DNA of 64,000 nucleotides from Rapana venosa (taxonomy: Eukaryota > Mollusca > Gastropoda > Neogastropoda > Muricidae): the NCBI GenBank assembly GCA_028751875.1, contig CM054154.1:54932391-54996390 (forward strand), given 5' to 3'. The translations under genes were made by a program, and so were the position numbers. Numbering within the stretch: position 1 is the first letter of the stretch; every line of letters begins with the position of its first letter. The notes under the pieces are model-generated. The model saw only the letters and a list, made by a program, of their open reading frames with translations. It had not been told where the DNA came from and searched no databases. Positions 32,399 to 45,052 of the stretch are shown piece after piece.

Positions 32399-32593
32399 CT
32401 ATCTATCCGTCCCGTAGTCTGACGACCGTGGGGGCACCCTCAAAGACTCAACAACCAGTTCCCTCCATTCCTCTCTCTGTTCTGCCTTTCTCAGGGTTTT
32501 GTTGAGTTCTAGGCCTGTCCATTCGCTGATGTTATCCTCCCAGCTCTTCCTTGGTCTGCCTCTTCTTCTTCCTCCTTGGACAGTGCCTTGCAA
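32399..32593 (-). pseudogene. RTE-1 C-terminal end
   Basis: The frame with [36 protein letters not shown] and VPPRSSDYGTDR lies just upstream of the GATA tail. It continues the RT frame after a frame change and a stop between 32594 and 32725. Confidence 0.9.
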
Positions 32594-32725
32594 AACTGTC
32601 TTTGTAATTCCTTGGGATCTTGTGACATGCCCATAACCATTTAAGTTTACGCTTTTTTCGCGATCGTTAGAAGGTTCTCATAGGTCCAATGGTTTGCTGG
32701 ATTCTGTTATGCACGCTTTCGTTGC

Positions 32726-34289
32726 TTATGTGGTCTTTGTAGGAATGCCAAGGAGTCTCCGAAAGCATCTTATCTCCACTGCCTGTACTCTTCTCTCCAA
32801 ATCTGCAGTCAGGGTCCATGATTCACAGGCATACAGAAATATGGATATGACAAGGGAGCGCATTAGTCTGATCTTGGAGATAAGTGAGATATTCTTATCT
32901 CTCCAGATGGTGTTTAGTTTTGACAAAGCTGTTATTGTCTGTGCAGTCCTGCATACTACTTCTGGCTTGGATCCCTGGTCTGATACAATGGCTCCCAGGT
33001 ACTTGAAGCTTTGAACTGTTTCCAGCTTCTGGTCATTAACCCTGATATCAGTGCTAATGCCGTTGGTGTTATTAGTCATCAGTTTGGTCTTCTCTGCACT
33101 GATTTCCATGCCGTATGTTTTGGAGGCCTTATCCAAGTGTTCTGTTAGGCTGGCAAGCTCTTTTTCTGATCCTGCTATTCCATCAATGTCATCTGCAAAG
33201 CGGAGGTTTGTGATCGTTCTGCCACCAATGCTGACTGATCCTTCATGATGTTCCAGTGCATCAGCCATGATTCTCTCAAGGAAGATGTTGAAAAGAGTGG
33301 GTGAGAGTAGACAGCCCTGCCTTACTCCAACTGTTGTTCGAAACCATTCTCCAATGTTGTTGTTGTAGTACACTGCACTGGTGGCCTCGCTGTACAGCTG
33401 TTTGATGACTCTGATCAGGTTTGCATTGATGCTGTACAAATTCATGGTTGCCCACAAAGCTGCATGCCTCACCCTGTCAAATGCCTTCTTAAAATCGATA
33501 AATACGTGGTAAAGGTCTTGTTGATGTTGAAGGTACCGCTCACATAGTATTCTGAGGTTGAATATCTGTTCTGTTGTGCTGCGCCCTGCTCTGAAACCTG
33601 CTTGTTCCTCAGCAGTGATGGTCTCTGCTTGTGGCTTCAGTCTATTCAATATTATCTGCAGCATGACCTTGCTTGGGTGACATATGAGGCTGATTGTGCG
33701 GTAATTATGGCATTGTTGTAGATTTCCTTTCTTGGGGAGGGTGATGATGAGTGACTGTGTCCATGGTGTTGGCCATTTTCCTGTCTGCCAGATCTTGTTG
33801 CAGATTCTTAGTAGGGCGCTGATCATGGCTTCCCCTCCAGCTTGGACCAACTCAGCTGGAATGTTGTCAGCCCCTGCTGACTTCCCCTTTTTCAGCGATC
33901 TGACTGCTGTTTCCACTTCTTCTCGGAGGATAGGGTGACTGTCTGTGTCTTTGCTTTCGGGTACATTAAGGACTTCTGGATCTCCTGCGGTTCTATAGTT
34001 ATACAGGTCGGAGCAGTATTCTGTCCATCTGTTCAGAATATCCTGGTCGTCAGTGAGACACTTCCCATTTTTGTCTTGGATTGTTAAACCTTTTCCCTGT
34101 TTTGTGCTAGTCAGGTCTTTCACCAGCTGATATGCTTTCTTGCTATTGTTTTTCTTGATGTTCTCTTCAATGTCTTGGCACTGTTCACCGATCCATTTAT
34201 CTTTTGCCTCCGTCATGGACTTCCTGATTCTTTTGTTGACTGCCCTATATTGTTCTGCTCTTTCTTTTGTTTCATTTTCTTTTGTTTCA
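32726..34289 (-). pseudogene. RTE reverse transcriptase, nearly intact frame
   Basis: About 520 codons remain open. They give WIGEQCQDIEENIKKNNSKKAYQ (pre-RT helix), ILREEVETAVRSLKKGKSAG, LIITLPKKGN, NYRTISLICHPSKVML, QAGFRAGRSTTEQIF, VFIDFKKAFDRVRH (first catalytic Asp), VGVRQGCLLSPTLFNIFLE, RFADDIDGIA (catalytic ADD) and ETVQSFKYLGAIV. All RT motifs look intact. The frame closes after LLGIPTKTT by a frameshift. The apparent N-terminus (34290-34426) belongs to the interrupted Rex1-like LINE, so the fused 566-codon frame is accidental. Confidence 0.9.
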
Positions 34290-34300
34290 TGCAGAGAACC

Positions 34301-34390
34301 AGTGCAGGTAAATCTAACTAAAGAAGATATTTTGTTGGCCAAAACACGCTGTGGTCTTTTGGTTAAAAATTCAATCAGCCCCCTATATCT
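34301..34390 (-). pseudogene. Rex1-like LINE fragment upstream of RTE-1
   Basis: The minus-strand frame reads IEFLTKRPQRVLANKISS and then FTCTGS, which continues directly into LQGCVLSPLLY at 32391 when RTE-1 is removed. It is the part of the RT just before the QGC motif. Confidence 0.75.
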
Positions 34391-34640
34391 GTTAACAATT
34401 ACACTATTGAGGAAATTGTTAACCACAAACTTCTAGGTATTATGATCAACAACAGCATTTCATGGATGGCACACATAAATAAATCGTGCAAAACAGTTTC
34501 CAAACAAATGTACCAACTTTGCAAACACTTTTGCAAAGAAAAAAACACTTTATCAACATCCATGCCAAAAAACTATTTCTACTGAACAGTATACTATGCA
34601 TCTGGTACATATATTTTTTCCTTATGTGAGGCAATTCCCG
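34391..34640 (+). pseudogene. LINE-K fragment (part 2)
   Basis: The plus strand gives TIEEIVNHKLLGIMINNSISW, INKSCKTVSKQMYQLCK and a poorer end near 34600. This is the region after the RT catalytic loop in CR1-group LINEs. Between this and part 1 lies the minus-strand Rex1-like LINE with its inserts, suggesting that LINE-K was split by it. Confidence 0.6.
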
Positions 34641-34643
34641 TCC

Positions 34644-35416
34644 TTATCTTCGATGTTGGTGACTCTTGCCTGCTTCTACTTTGTGAGCTCTTTTTACAAT
34701 TTGAAAGGCTCTTCTGCTGTTGCTCTCAGACAAATGTTCTTCAATATCTGAGCATTGTTTCTCAATCCATTCTTCTTTGGCCTTTTTCATGTCTTTCTTG
34801 ATCTTTTTGTTGATCTCTCTGTATTCTCCTGCTCCTGTTGTGTACTTGACACTCTTCAGTTCACTTCGTTTTATCACACATGTCCAGGATTTTATCTGTG
34901 ACCCATAGTTGTTTTTTCTGGTTGTGCTTGCCAAATAGTTCATTTGCTGTTTCCGTCATCGCTGCATTGAAGCTGTTGGTTATTTATTGTCTCTGCATCC
35001 TTATCCAGTGAAAGCAGTGCAGCACATTTTCTGCATATTTTTGCTTGGAAGGATTCTGTAATGGTAGAGTCCTTCAATCTTTCTAGGTTGAAGTTTATTC
35101 TGATATTCTTTGGCTTGCTGATCTTTTTCAGCCGGATTCTGAAGTTCAGGATCACCAGGTCGTGGTCACTGCCCACATATGCACCTGGACATGTCCTCCA
35201 CTTGTCTCTGTTGATGCCAGATCTGAACCGGTTTTGTTCCAGTATGTAGTCGATCTGGTTGTGATGGGTTCCATTAGGTGCATGCCAGCGTCGGGATGCC
35301 TTGTGTTCCCCAGGGGTGTTTGCAAGCACCATGTCGTTGTAGCTGGCAAATTCCAGTAGTCTGAGTCCTCTTTCGTTGGTAGCTGTATTACAGGAGGGTC
35401 CACAGAATTTGCTCCA
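34644..35416 (-). pseudogene. RTE-2 endonuclease second half and linker
   Basis: The frame 35332-34940 gives MVLANTPGEHKASRRWHAPNG, NQIDYIL and YVGSDHDLVILN (catalytic Asp-His), then KNIRINFNLERLKDS. The frame 34943-34644 gives WIEKQCSDIEEHL. Two frame changes break the ORF. Confidence 0.8.
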
Positions 35417-35507
35417 GTCTTTCAGTGTTTGTTTGTTTTGTTTTGTTTAATGTCTATTCACTACATGGTGATTTAGACACACCCGCATTCATACCAAAGT
35501 ACCTATT

Positions 35508-36113
<606 letters not shown>

Positions 36114-36353
36114 CAGGTGAAGAATATATGACTTCAGCAACTGACACTATGAATTGCTGAGAGTCATATAAAACTTCTTGACTAGTGGCATATTTCTTAT
36201 GAATATCTAAACCTCACCTTTTATACATGTCAAGAAGAATTGGGCAATCCAACAACAAATGGTGGACTGAAAGTGGAATAGAACAAAAACATGTTACATT
36301 TTTTGAATATTTAGTATTCCATGCATTTAATCTCAGTTTATGCATTAGAATTT

Positions 36354-36900
36354 CTAATTTCGTGGGCAAGGAAACTGCTGATCATGTTTTTCTATAATCT
36401 TTGAATGTATGCATTTCATTAACTTAGAATGAATTTCATAAGACGACAATGCAAGATTAGAATCAAACACTTCAGTACTGTATTCAGAGGCAAAGAATGC
36501 CAAAGAATCAACCAGCTCATTCGAATAAATTCCACAATGAGAGGGGATCCAGCAAAAAGTTATGCTGATGCCTCTGCTTGCAATAGAATGTATCAGGAAT
36601 TTTATCTCAAATACAATATCATTCCTTATTTTACCATGCCATGACTTTAATGCCATTAACACTGCCTTTGAGTCAACGCAAAACAGAATTTGGCAAACAT
36701 CAACAGCAGTATCAGACAAAAAATTCAAAGCCATAAGAATTGCAAATAATTCAGAAGTAAAAATAGAAAAATGTTGTCCTAAATGAAACTATTTTTGAAC
36801 TTTTAAAGTCGAAATCACATATGCAGCACCACTTTTGCCTGTTTCTAATACAGATCCGTCAGTATACACTTTTAAGTGATTAGAATAATTACTTTCTAAG
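36354..36900 (-). pseudogene. LINE-J2 RNase H domain
   Basis: Blocks are LKVYTDGSVLETGKSGAAYVI (first catalytic Asp present), IFTSELFAILMAL (Glu), LFCVDSKAVLMAL (Asp) and FCWIPSHCGIYSNELVDSLA (WxPSHxG plus the final Asp region). A stop and a frame change occur between the first and second blocks (near 36780-36790). All four catalytic positions can be found, so this is the best-preserved RNase H in the window. Confidence 0.85.
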
Positions 36901-36929
36901 TGACTTTTTACATCAACAGTGAGAAGACT

Positions 36930-37612
36930 TTAAGTGTGTCAGCGCCCACCTTAGCATTCCAGTTTCCCTGAATGACCAGGATGTCTTTCTTGTTAACCTT
37001 TTTGATGATGCCCTGAAGTTGCATGTAAAATTCCTCTACTACTTCATCATCATGATCTGATGTTGGCGCGAAAGCTTGTACCACCGTGATGTTGAAAGGG
37101 GCTGCTCTGAGGCGGATGGTTATAAGTCTACTGGTTACTGGGCAGCACAAGAGCACTGAGTTGTTGGTGTTCTTGTTGACAAGGAAGCCTACGCCACTGG
37201 TGTGCTTGTCAAATTCACCACTGTAGTAGAGTACATGTCCATCGTCGGTGAGATGTTCACCAAGATTCTTCCATCTGACTTCACAGAGGCCCACTATGTG
37301 CCAGGCGTACTTCTTCAGTTCGTGGGTAAGTTCTTGTAGCTTTCCTGTTTGGGCAAGTGTTTTGATGTTCCATGTTGCCATGGTAACGTAATCTTTTCTG
37401 AAGATTTGAGTTCCACCAGTAGCATACTTTTCACCTCTGCCCTGATGGGAGACAGAAGGCGCGGTGGTCCTCGTTGACCCGGGCAACAACCAATCTTGTA
37501 TGGTCACTGGTGTTTTCTTCATCTCATGCAGTGTGTCTGGGGCGATTACAGCCAGGTGGAGCCCGTCCCTCTCCTGGCTGTGTTTTATGGATCGGGGTTG
37601 GCTCCTCCACAT
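36930..37612 (-). pseudogene. RTE-2 endonuclease, first half
   Basis: The frame contains ATWNIKTLAQTGKL, VGLCEVRWKNLGEHL (catalytic Glu), YYSGEFDKHTSGVGFLVNK, VVQAFAPTSDHDDEVVEEFY and ILVIQGNWNAKVGADT. The usual GDFNAK is GNWNAK here: the Asp has become Asn, a change expected to weaken metal binding. The frame then runs into the inserted LINE-J2 at about 36925. Confidence 0.85.
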
Positions 37613-37680
37613 GGAACAGGTAGTGCTGGTTTACATGGCTGCGAGTAGCAGGAGAAACCCCCTGACCTGACTATTCAACA

Positions 37681-37850
37681 ACATAGCAAGAATTAACCTC
37701 TTTAAATCAAGCCTCACATACTCAGGTAGCCTACTCTGGATCATGCTGCCAACACACATGAAAACATCCCAAAGTAAAGAAACTTTCAAGAAAGCCATTT
37801 TTACCCAACTCAAAAGTACTAATTAATTTGCTAACAGTGCTTTTATTACA
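37681..37850 (+). pseudogene. LINE-K C-terminal fragment (part 3)
   Basis: The plus strand reads RINLFKSSLTYSGSLLWIMLPTHMK and FKKAIFTQLKST, the usual C-terminal end of CR1-group LINE proteins. It adjoins the 5' end of RTE-2. Together with parts at 30576-30871 and 34391-34640 it is in the order expected for one split element, although some sequence is missing. Confidence 0.55.
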
Positions 37851-38380
37851 TGTTCATAAGAGATTTTATAATCAACCAATGGTCACAATGTCAATATGAT
37901 CTTACCTTGATGAAATAATCAAAACACGCAAAAGGGTTATCCATCCCAGATTCACTTGAATTAGCCATTGTTGATTTATATGTTTGGTACTTTTACCAAC
38001 GTTTGGTGATGTAAAAATGTGTAGGTTACAGCTGAGTTAGACAATATTCCATATTGATGTATTTGGATCAATTGAAAGGGAGTATGTGTCATATTCATTA
38101 ATGGTATCTGTATTTGTTCTTGGTTTGTTCAGATAATCAAGTAAATTGTTTTAAATGGTATTTAATGGATTGAATGTAATTTAATCTTAAAGTTTATACT
38201 ATTAGCAATAACTTGAAAATCTAGTACTAAAAATTGTTTTAGCTTCTATGTTAGAATTTGTAATTTTGTGTTTATCCATTAAATTTTGTGTTTATCATTA
38301 ATCCACATTGATGCTGTCCTTGTTGATATAGATATATATACCACACAAAGTGAAAGCATAACAACCAGCATAATAAATGT

Positions 38381-38418
38381 TCCCCAATATTTCGGCTTTC
38401 GCCTTCCTCAGGGGGGGG
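38381..38418 (-). other. possible Penelope-like/hammerhead-type core motif
   Basis: On the minus strand the sequence is CCTGAGGAAGGCGAAAGCC followed by GAAATATTGGGG. It shows a CTGAnGA box, a short GGC-GAAA-GCC hairpin (38394-38403) and a GAAA box in the order of a hammerhead ribozyme core. Similar CTGATGAAGGC...GCCGAAA motifs are, as I recall, frequent in Penelope-like elements. Stems I and III could not be confirmed and no Penelope RT is nearby. Confidence 0.25.
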
Positions 38419-38487
38419 TTATTATGACGTGATGGAATGACGTCAATCTCAATTTTACATCATTGTGAAATTTTTTGTATGACATTT

Positions 38488-38548
<61 letters not shown>

Positions 38549-39540
38549 CATATTTAGATATATATATATATATATAATACAGTGAGGAAAAACAAGTGCA
38601 GGTAACCAGTTACAACTTCATTCCCATCATAAAAATGATTTTTGTCCAAGATTCGAACAAAAATGTTCACTACAAAGTAAAACTTTGAAGGCAGCATTTG
38701 GGGAATAATTAAGTAAGGACCATGCCTTAAGCCTTATGTGACTCAATTTTCAGTTCCTGGTTGAGCACTGTTCAGAGGTCCCGGCAGTGTTTGAAACCTC
38801 CTCACACATCCTCTGTGGTATGTAACAGCAAGTCACCCTCCATAATTCAGAAGTGTCTATTGCTGCCCTAAGAATAAATAGATATTCTTGTGGCCTACCA
38901 CCGCTGCCAGCAAAGATGAAAAATAGAAAAGAGAAGGAAAATATAAATGGCCAAAAAATGTATATTAAAATAAGTGACTAACAAATCTTTGTACCTTGTA
39001 ATCTTTGGGGATCCTCTTTCCTATCAAAAGGATGCAAGGGAGATCATAAAGTCTTTATCCAGGCAATGGGTCTGTTTTAGCTGGATAACAATGTTAATCC
39101 AAACATTGTCAGACACTTTTGTGTGTTGACACAGGCAGAGGAAGTTGAAAATAAACGGCCTTTACTTGTATCTCAGAAGAGATACTATTCCCCACTTGAC
39201 CAATCATTAAATATATATACATATATGCACCAGCTTAGAGAAGATACGATTTGAGTTATTTATCTTATGATCGTTTGTATGCTAGATTTAGTGTGATAGG
39301 GAGATAATTATATTATCTCCCGTGATATCAGAGTGTTATGTTTCTAAACTGGAACACATCTGTGAAATGTGGGACACTGTGTTTTTAGGAAGCGACAGTT
39401 GGTGTCCGTGACCTTCATCGTGGTTGTTGGAGTGATCCTTGCACCACCATTGTTATGCTGAGAACTGCACTATCTGATGATGAGAGGGTATCAATACTGT
39501 TAAATAGATACTATTACTTCAGGTGATTCAATATGGAGAT

Positions 39541-39543
<3 letters not shown>

Positions 39544-39622
<79 letters not shown>
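39544..39622. repeat. (CT)n microsatellite
   Basis: About 79 bp of CT with two TTTCT interruptions. It lies roughly 240 bp upstream of the LINE-N 5' region. Confidence 0.96.
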
Positions 39623-40039
39623 GGATGTGTAGTGAGCAGGTTCAACACAAGCTGCTTTTCATATTGCTATCACATTTTATAAAATTACCATGGACTTTCA
39701 TGGTCAATCAGTCTGAAAGTTTGCATACAGGTAGATATACACGTGAAGCAACTTCCTGGTAAATTATAGATTTGTAAATTGAACGGTACTGTAGATATTT
39801 GCAATGATATTATTTTCAAATTTGTCACAGCAATTTGACTACAAGCTATTTTTAACTTCATAGGGTGGTTAGGCCAGTCTTGTCTAACCAGGCAAAGGAA
39901 AAGTGCACCTGTATTCCGTGCAGCCTAGTGCAAGTGTCAGGTTCAGGGGTCAACTGATTTGCTTGCTTTCAGTGTGTGCATTGCCATGCCTTACCTCTGT
40001 CTCTACTATACTCCGCCCCCACTGACTGCGCAGAAGTTT

Positions 40040-42088
40040 CGATATGAATGCTGGCTCTGAAGAACCAAACCTCTTCCAGTTGTTTGAATGGAGATTTGCA
40101 CAGCTGATGAGCAGCTTCCAGCTAAACACAACAAACTTGAACAGAACATTGGAAGAGAAATTTTGTTGTCAGGAAGAACATTTCCGACATCTCACTGGAA
40201 CTGGCTGAAGTGAAGAGAGACACACAAAAGAATGCTGAGGATGTTCTTGAGCTTCAAGACGACAGGGACGCCATTGTGGAGGGGTTAGACCAACTGGAAC
40301 AAAATTAGATCCTGTGGAAGAGCAAAAATGTAAGATTCTTAAGTGCTGAAGAAATCAGATGAGGGACAGAATTGACCAGTGAAGCACAGATTGTAGAAGT
40401 CTTGAACTTCCATTCCTCCAGTCACCAGCTGTGGCAGAGGTCAGACATCAGAAGTGCCTATAGAATAGGCAATCCACGGCAGGACAACTCTCCACGTCCA
40501 CTCTTAGTCCAGTTTTGTCGATGGGGGCACAAGCTGGCTATCTTAAGAGACCAGGAGCTGCGTGAGAGACGTCGGCAAAGCAGCATCAGAGTGACCTCAG
40601 ACCTTACATCTCATCAGAAGACCATGGCGGATTTCCACAAGAACCAAGGCAAACTGGCGTACTTCTTCATTGGAAAGCTGCATGTGGAAGAGAGGCCACT
40701 AACACAGGCAGGGCACAGACCCCATCACCGAAATCCATCCAGTTATCCAAAGCCAAAGGTCAGTAACAGTCTTTTGATGGATGGAGAATGGCCATATCTA
40801 CTCCATGGGCAATCTGGCTGGATGGGAGGCAGTTGGCGTGACCATGTTGAGAGCAGAGAGGACAACCAACATCTGCAAAATAGGATGCTGAACAAATCCC
40901 TGGTTTACCTTGAAAATGCCTGCCAGGGTCAGGGACCATGGGAACATCTGGGTCATCAGCAGTGGAGGGAAAGACATGAACGCCAGGAACAGATCTTGGA
41001 ATCATGCTGCATCCCCTGCTGCTGGAGGGGAACGAAGCAGACGAGAAAGACAGGATGCTCCTCCTCCTCCTCCTCCTCCCCCTGCTATGGAGGAGCGAGG
41101 GAGCAGATGGAAAGAGAGGGCACTCCTGCTCCTCCTCCCCCTGCTGCTGAAGGACGACGGAGCAGACGGAAAGACAGGATGCTTCTGACTTCCGGCGATC
41201 TCGTAGCAGTGACTGGTCTGTAGTCGGTATGTACAGCCATCAGTTCTGATCAGTTGCCCCAGGTATGTGGTCATACAGTCAGGCAGTGCAGAAAGCACAT
41301 GCATCAGGGAGAAAGACTAAATGTATAACAGGCCCATTCATAAAACCGAAGTAAGTTCCAGACATTAAGAACATACAGAGGGAGGATATTCTAAAATCAG
41401 ACATACTTCCAAGCAAAGCATTAACAGCACAGTAAATGCTGACAATGTTGAAGACACATACACTGAACATTCACTGACTGATGACGAAGACAAAGATGAC
41501 ACACAACAGGACAATAAAGACAGATATGACAACAGAAGTTACTGCATAAAAGATATTCTCGACTCGGGTGCACAGAATTTTGACACCAAGGATCAAAATG
41601 AGCTGTCTGTTGAATCAGATCTGGCCATATCCTCAGGTCAGGCTAAGAAAGCAAATTATTTTAGAAAAATATCAGAAAGTGACACAGCTAGTGAGGACAT
41701 AGAGGTTGACACAGAATCCAGAGAGTATGATACAGAAGACAGACAGGGACCAATGGAAAAGACTGATGATGAACAAAGGGAGATAGATAGCAGTCAAGAG
41801 AGGACTGACAGACAACAGGACAGAAATGAGACCATGGACGTAAATACAGGGGACAAACTTGAGACTTCTGATACTGTTCAGACAGAGCTAGAGACAGAGA
41901 AAGAGCAAAACGAAACAGCAGGACTCCCTGCTGATACTGACAATGCCATGTCACAAATGCAGCAAACACCTGCAAAAAACAGTCTCAGCCTCCTTCCCCT
42001 AATAAAAGTAAGAAAAAGAAGACGGCAGAACAAGATCAACCAGTCAAAGCAGCAGCATCAACAGCTTTCAACGTATGATGTCAAGTGA
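40040..42088 (+). pseudogene. LINE-N ORF1 (RNA-binding protein), broken
   Basis: A start near 40044 (MNAGSEEPNLFQLFEWRF) leads into a coiled coil (LELAEVKRDTQKNAEDVLEL) after a frame change. Then follow VEVLNFHSS, IRSAYRIGN and RPLLVQFCRWGHKLAILRD (RRM-like), then a basic segment (RERRRQSSIRVTSDLT) and FFIGKLHVEERP. A proline-rich repeat (41019-41190) follows. A long acidic segment runs to a stop at 42088, rich in Asp/Glu and ending in RKRRRQNKINQS. Stops at 40307 and about 41221 interrupt it. ORF1 proteins package the RNA. Confidence 0.75.
41019..41190 (+). repeat. coding minisatellite in LINE-N ORF1, about 3 units
   Basis: A unit of about 60-66 bp (GGAGCAGA(C/T)GGAAAGA then a CTCCTGCTCCTCCTCC run) repeats about three times. 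It encodes R/K-rich blocks (RSRRERQD) followed by poly-proline or poly-Ser/Leu depending on frame. Frame slippage between units mixes the reading. Confidence 0.75.
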
Positions 42089-42289
42089 TCATAGTCAAGG
42101 TGCACATGAAAGGGTACACAGCTGATCTCGTGGCTCCCCCCCCCTAAATAGGACGGACATCAGCCAGACCAATGAAAACAGTAGAACAGAAGGGGAAAAG
42201 TTGGCTGTGGTGACCATCATGAAGTTAACTCGCCAGAACATGTACATTATTCTGTAAATAATGCAACAAATGCTAGAATAAAGTTTCTA

Positions 42290-43120
42290 AACTTTAATGT
42301 TAATGGTTTATTTTCAAAACTAGATAACATCGACTTCATTCAGTACATAAAATCTCATGACTTTATACGCCTCACTGAAACATTTGTAGCTACAGAATTT
42401 GAATTATCCCTTTTTCAGTTATTATATCATTTTTAATTCTAAAGCAAAGAAGCTATCTAAGCAAGGCAGATATTCTGGTGGTGTTATTGTCTTAATTAAA
42501 AAGAAATTTGCAAGTTTAGTTACACACATTGAATACAACTTAGAGAATATAGTGAGTATTGATAGAAAGTTGTTTGAAACAGACTTAGATATATTCTGGA
42601 TAGGTACATATATACCCCCTCACGATTCTGCTGCATGGAAGTGTAAAGAACATGGCTATAGCATAGAAATTCTGGAGCAATGTATTTTTGATTTTTGCAT
42701 GAGTCTTATGATTTTCATACCCTATTATGTGGAAACCTGAATGCAACAACAGCTTCTGGAAATAGTATGTGCATCAATGTAGATAACTGTACAGAAAATG
42801 ATGAAAATGATGAAAAGTCCCCTTTTCTGAGAAAATCTCAGGATGAATCTCAAAATACGTTTGGGGATCAGCTGTTAGAATTATGTAATGCCTTTGATTT
42901 GGCTATCTTGAATGGTGTATGTGAGCGTGAATATGATGGAAGTTGCACTTTTATATCTAATTCAGGATCTAGTACTGTTGATTATTTTGTCATTTCATAT
43001 AATTTACTCTTGATGTCACATTATATATCATTCAATGTTGAAGATTCCACTGAATTAGATCATTTACCTGTGGTTTTTTTCTCTTCTATCATCCATCAGT
43101 CACTGTGTTGGAAAAAGTGG
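42290..43120 (+). pseudogene. LINE-N AP endonuclease, frameshifted
   Basis: Blocks are KFLNFNVNGLFSKLD (metal-binding Asn), FIRLTETFVA (catalytic Glu), RYSGGVIVLIKK, FWIGTYIPPHDSA, then CGNLNATTA where a GDFNA block is expected (Asp changed to Asn), and LDHLPVVF where SDHxPV is expected (Ser changed to Leu). One stop in the first third (42433) and a frame change at 42700-42740 break it. Confidence 0.75.
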
Positions 43121-43262
43121 GAAAGATAAAAAGGTTTGCATTCAAAAGCATGTAAGGAGTAAAGAAAAAGAGCACGAGTACTTAAACAAACTGAATGACA
43201 CAGATATAAAAGGAAAATTACAAGACGCGGAAAGTATTATAGAGCAAGATGTAGATGGTGCA

Positions 43263-44990
43263 TTGGATATTTTTGTGCATTGTTTGATAACTGCTAGTAG
43301 TTGTATGCTGACAAAATTTTATCCTAAAACACCTAAGAAATCTTCCATGTGGTTTGATGATGAATGCCAACAAGCCAAAATTAAAAGTCGACAGACATTA
43401 AGAATATTTAGGAAGTCTGGTAAAACTGAAGATAGGGTAATGTATGTTCAAGCAAAAAAGAGTTATAAGACAATACTTAGAGTCAATAAAAGAAAATTTA
43501 GACGTGAGCAAGTAATAAAGTTAACATCAAATATTTCATATTCTTCCACATTTTGGAAACAGTTAAGTGAAATGGGATGTGGGCGGCAAAGATCAATTAA
43601 TACTAGTAATATTTCTATAAACGAGTGGTATGATCATTTTAGAAAGGTGTTTTCTATAGATGATAGCAATTCAAGAAATGAGTTTAATGATGGGAGTGAC
43701 TTAACAGAGCAAGAAGATCATATTTTAAATTCTGAAATAACTGAAGGGGAAGTTGTTAATGCAATTATCAAATTAAAACTGGGTAAAGCTTGTGGAATGG
43801 ATGGCATTCTCTCAGAAATGTTGAAAAATGGTAGTCAAATTACAGTTCCTTTTCTACAGAGATTATTTAATGTACTATTTTCAAAAGGCATTTACCCAAA
43901 AGAATGGGCCAAAGCCATTGTTATACCAATCTATAAGAAAGGTGACATTGGAAATGTTGATTATTATAGAGGGGTTTCTCCTCTGAGTATAATTTCAAAA
44001 TGCTATAGCACAGTACTAAACAAGCGGCTTTATACATGGTTAGAAGATAATTATATGATCTCTGAAGGTCAGGCTAGTTTTCATAAAACATATTCTACAA
44101 TTGATCATATTTTTTGTCTATACCCTATTATTCAAAATTGCTTCTCTCAGCAGAATAAAAAACTATATGTACCTTTTGTTGATTTTTAAAAAAGCTTTTG
44201 ATTCAATAAGACATGACAAGCTACTACAATTACTTAGAAATCAAGGTATCAAAGGACATTTTTTCTGTTACCTATGTGCAATGTATAGTAGTTTGATATG
44301 AATTGTTAGATCAAATAATAAATATTCAGATTTTTTGACTGCCCTCTGGGGCTTTGTCAAGGGTGTGTCTTGAGTCCTACCTTGTTCGGAATTTTTATCA
44401 ATCAACTAGCAAATCATATGTCTGAGAAGGGAAGACATGGTATACAACTGTTACCAGGTGTTGTAGAGCTGCTTATTTTGCTTTTTGCAGACGATGTTGT
44501 TTTGTTATCTTCGACTCCTAAAGGTCTTCAGAATCAATTGAATATACTCCAAACCTGTTGTGTAGATATGAAATTAAAAATCAATAAAGATAAAACCAAA
44601 GTGATGGTCTTTAGAAAAGGAGGGATCTTGGGTAGGGGAGAGGAATGGTTTTTAGGAAATCAAAAATTAGAAGTCGTAAATAAATATTGTTATTTGGGGT
44701 ATGTTTTCTCAACAAAGCTTAGCCTTAGGCTGGGTACTGAACATTTGAGTGTAAAATGGAAAAAAGCACTAATAAGTCTAATTCGAGCTTTTAAAAAAAA
44801 CAAGGATATATCTTACAAGGTTTACTTCAAAGTCTTTGATGTAAAAATTAAACCAATATTACTGTATGCATCTGAAGTTTGGGGTTTAAATCGTTTAGAA
44901 TCTTTAGAAAAAATACATCTGATGGCTTGCAAGCATTTTCTGGGAGTTCATGTTAAAACGCCCAACAAAATGGTATATGGGAAGTAGCAA
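43263..44990 (+). pseudogene. LINE-N reverse transcriptase, frameshifted
   Basis: The frame 43263-44189 gives SSMWFDDECQQAK, INEWYDHFRKVF, IIKLKLGKACGMDGI, AKAIVIPIYKKGD, YYRGVSPLSIISKCYSTVL (R-P-I-S changed to R-G-V-S), then QASFHKTYSTIDHIF. After a frame change at about 44187 it gives KKAFDSIRHDKLLQLL. After a second it gives LSPTLFGIFINQL, LILLFADDVVLLSSTPKGLQ (catalytic ADD intact), LKINKDKTKVMVF and NKYCYLGYVFS. It ends at VYGK (44987). Confidence 0.85.
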
Positions 44991-45052
44991 GATATCCTTT
45001 ACATGTAAATTCTTGTATTTGTGCTATAAGATATTGGTTAAAATTACTGCAG

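Larger units (their letters stand above)
32392..34289 (-). mobile_element. RTE-like LINE (RTE-1), 5'-truncated
   Basis: A 1.9-kb insertion flanked by the perfect 11-bp duplication TGCAGAGAACC (32381-32391 and 34290-34300). Its 3' end carries a (CTAT)n array (GATA type on the sense strand, 32391-32408). The interrupted target is the Rex1-like LINE, whose CTGSLQGCVLSP frame is restored when the insertion is removed. The reverse transcriptase is nearly complete. Confidence 0.92.
37851..39850. other. no gene visible; spacer with microsatellites
   Basis: AT-rich DNA with a (TA)n array at 38491-38544, a second at 38560-38577 and a (CT)n array at 39544-39622. No conserved coding blocks were seen. 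A short structured motif at 38381-38418 is listed separately. Confidence 0.6.

Noticed and set aside
34290..34426. N-terminal extension of the RTE-1 reverse transcriptase frame
   Set aside because: It belongs to the interrupted Rex1-like LINE beyond the target-site duplication; the fusion is accidental.
41002..41304. Minus-strand 100-codon glycine-rich frame
   Set aside because: It is the antisense of the proline-rich ORF1 repeat in LINE-N.
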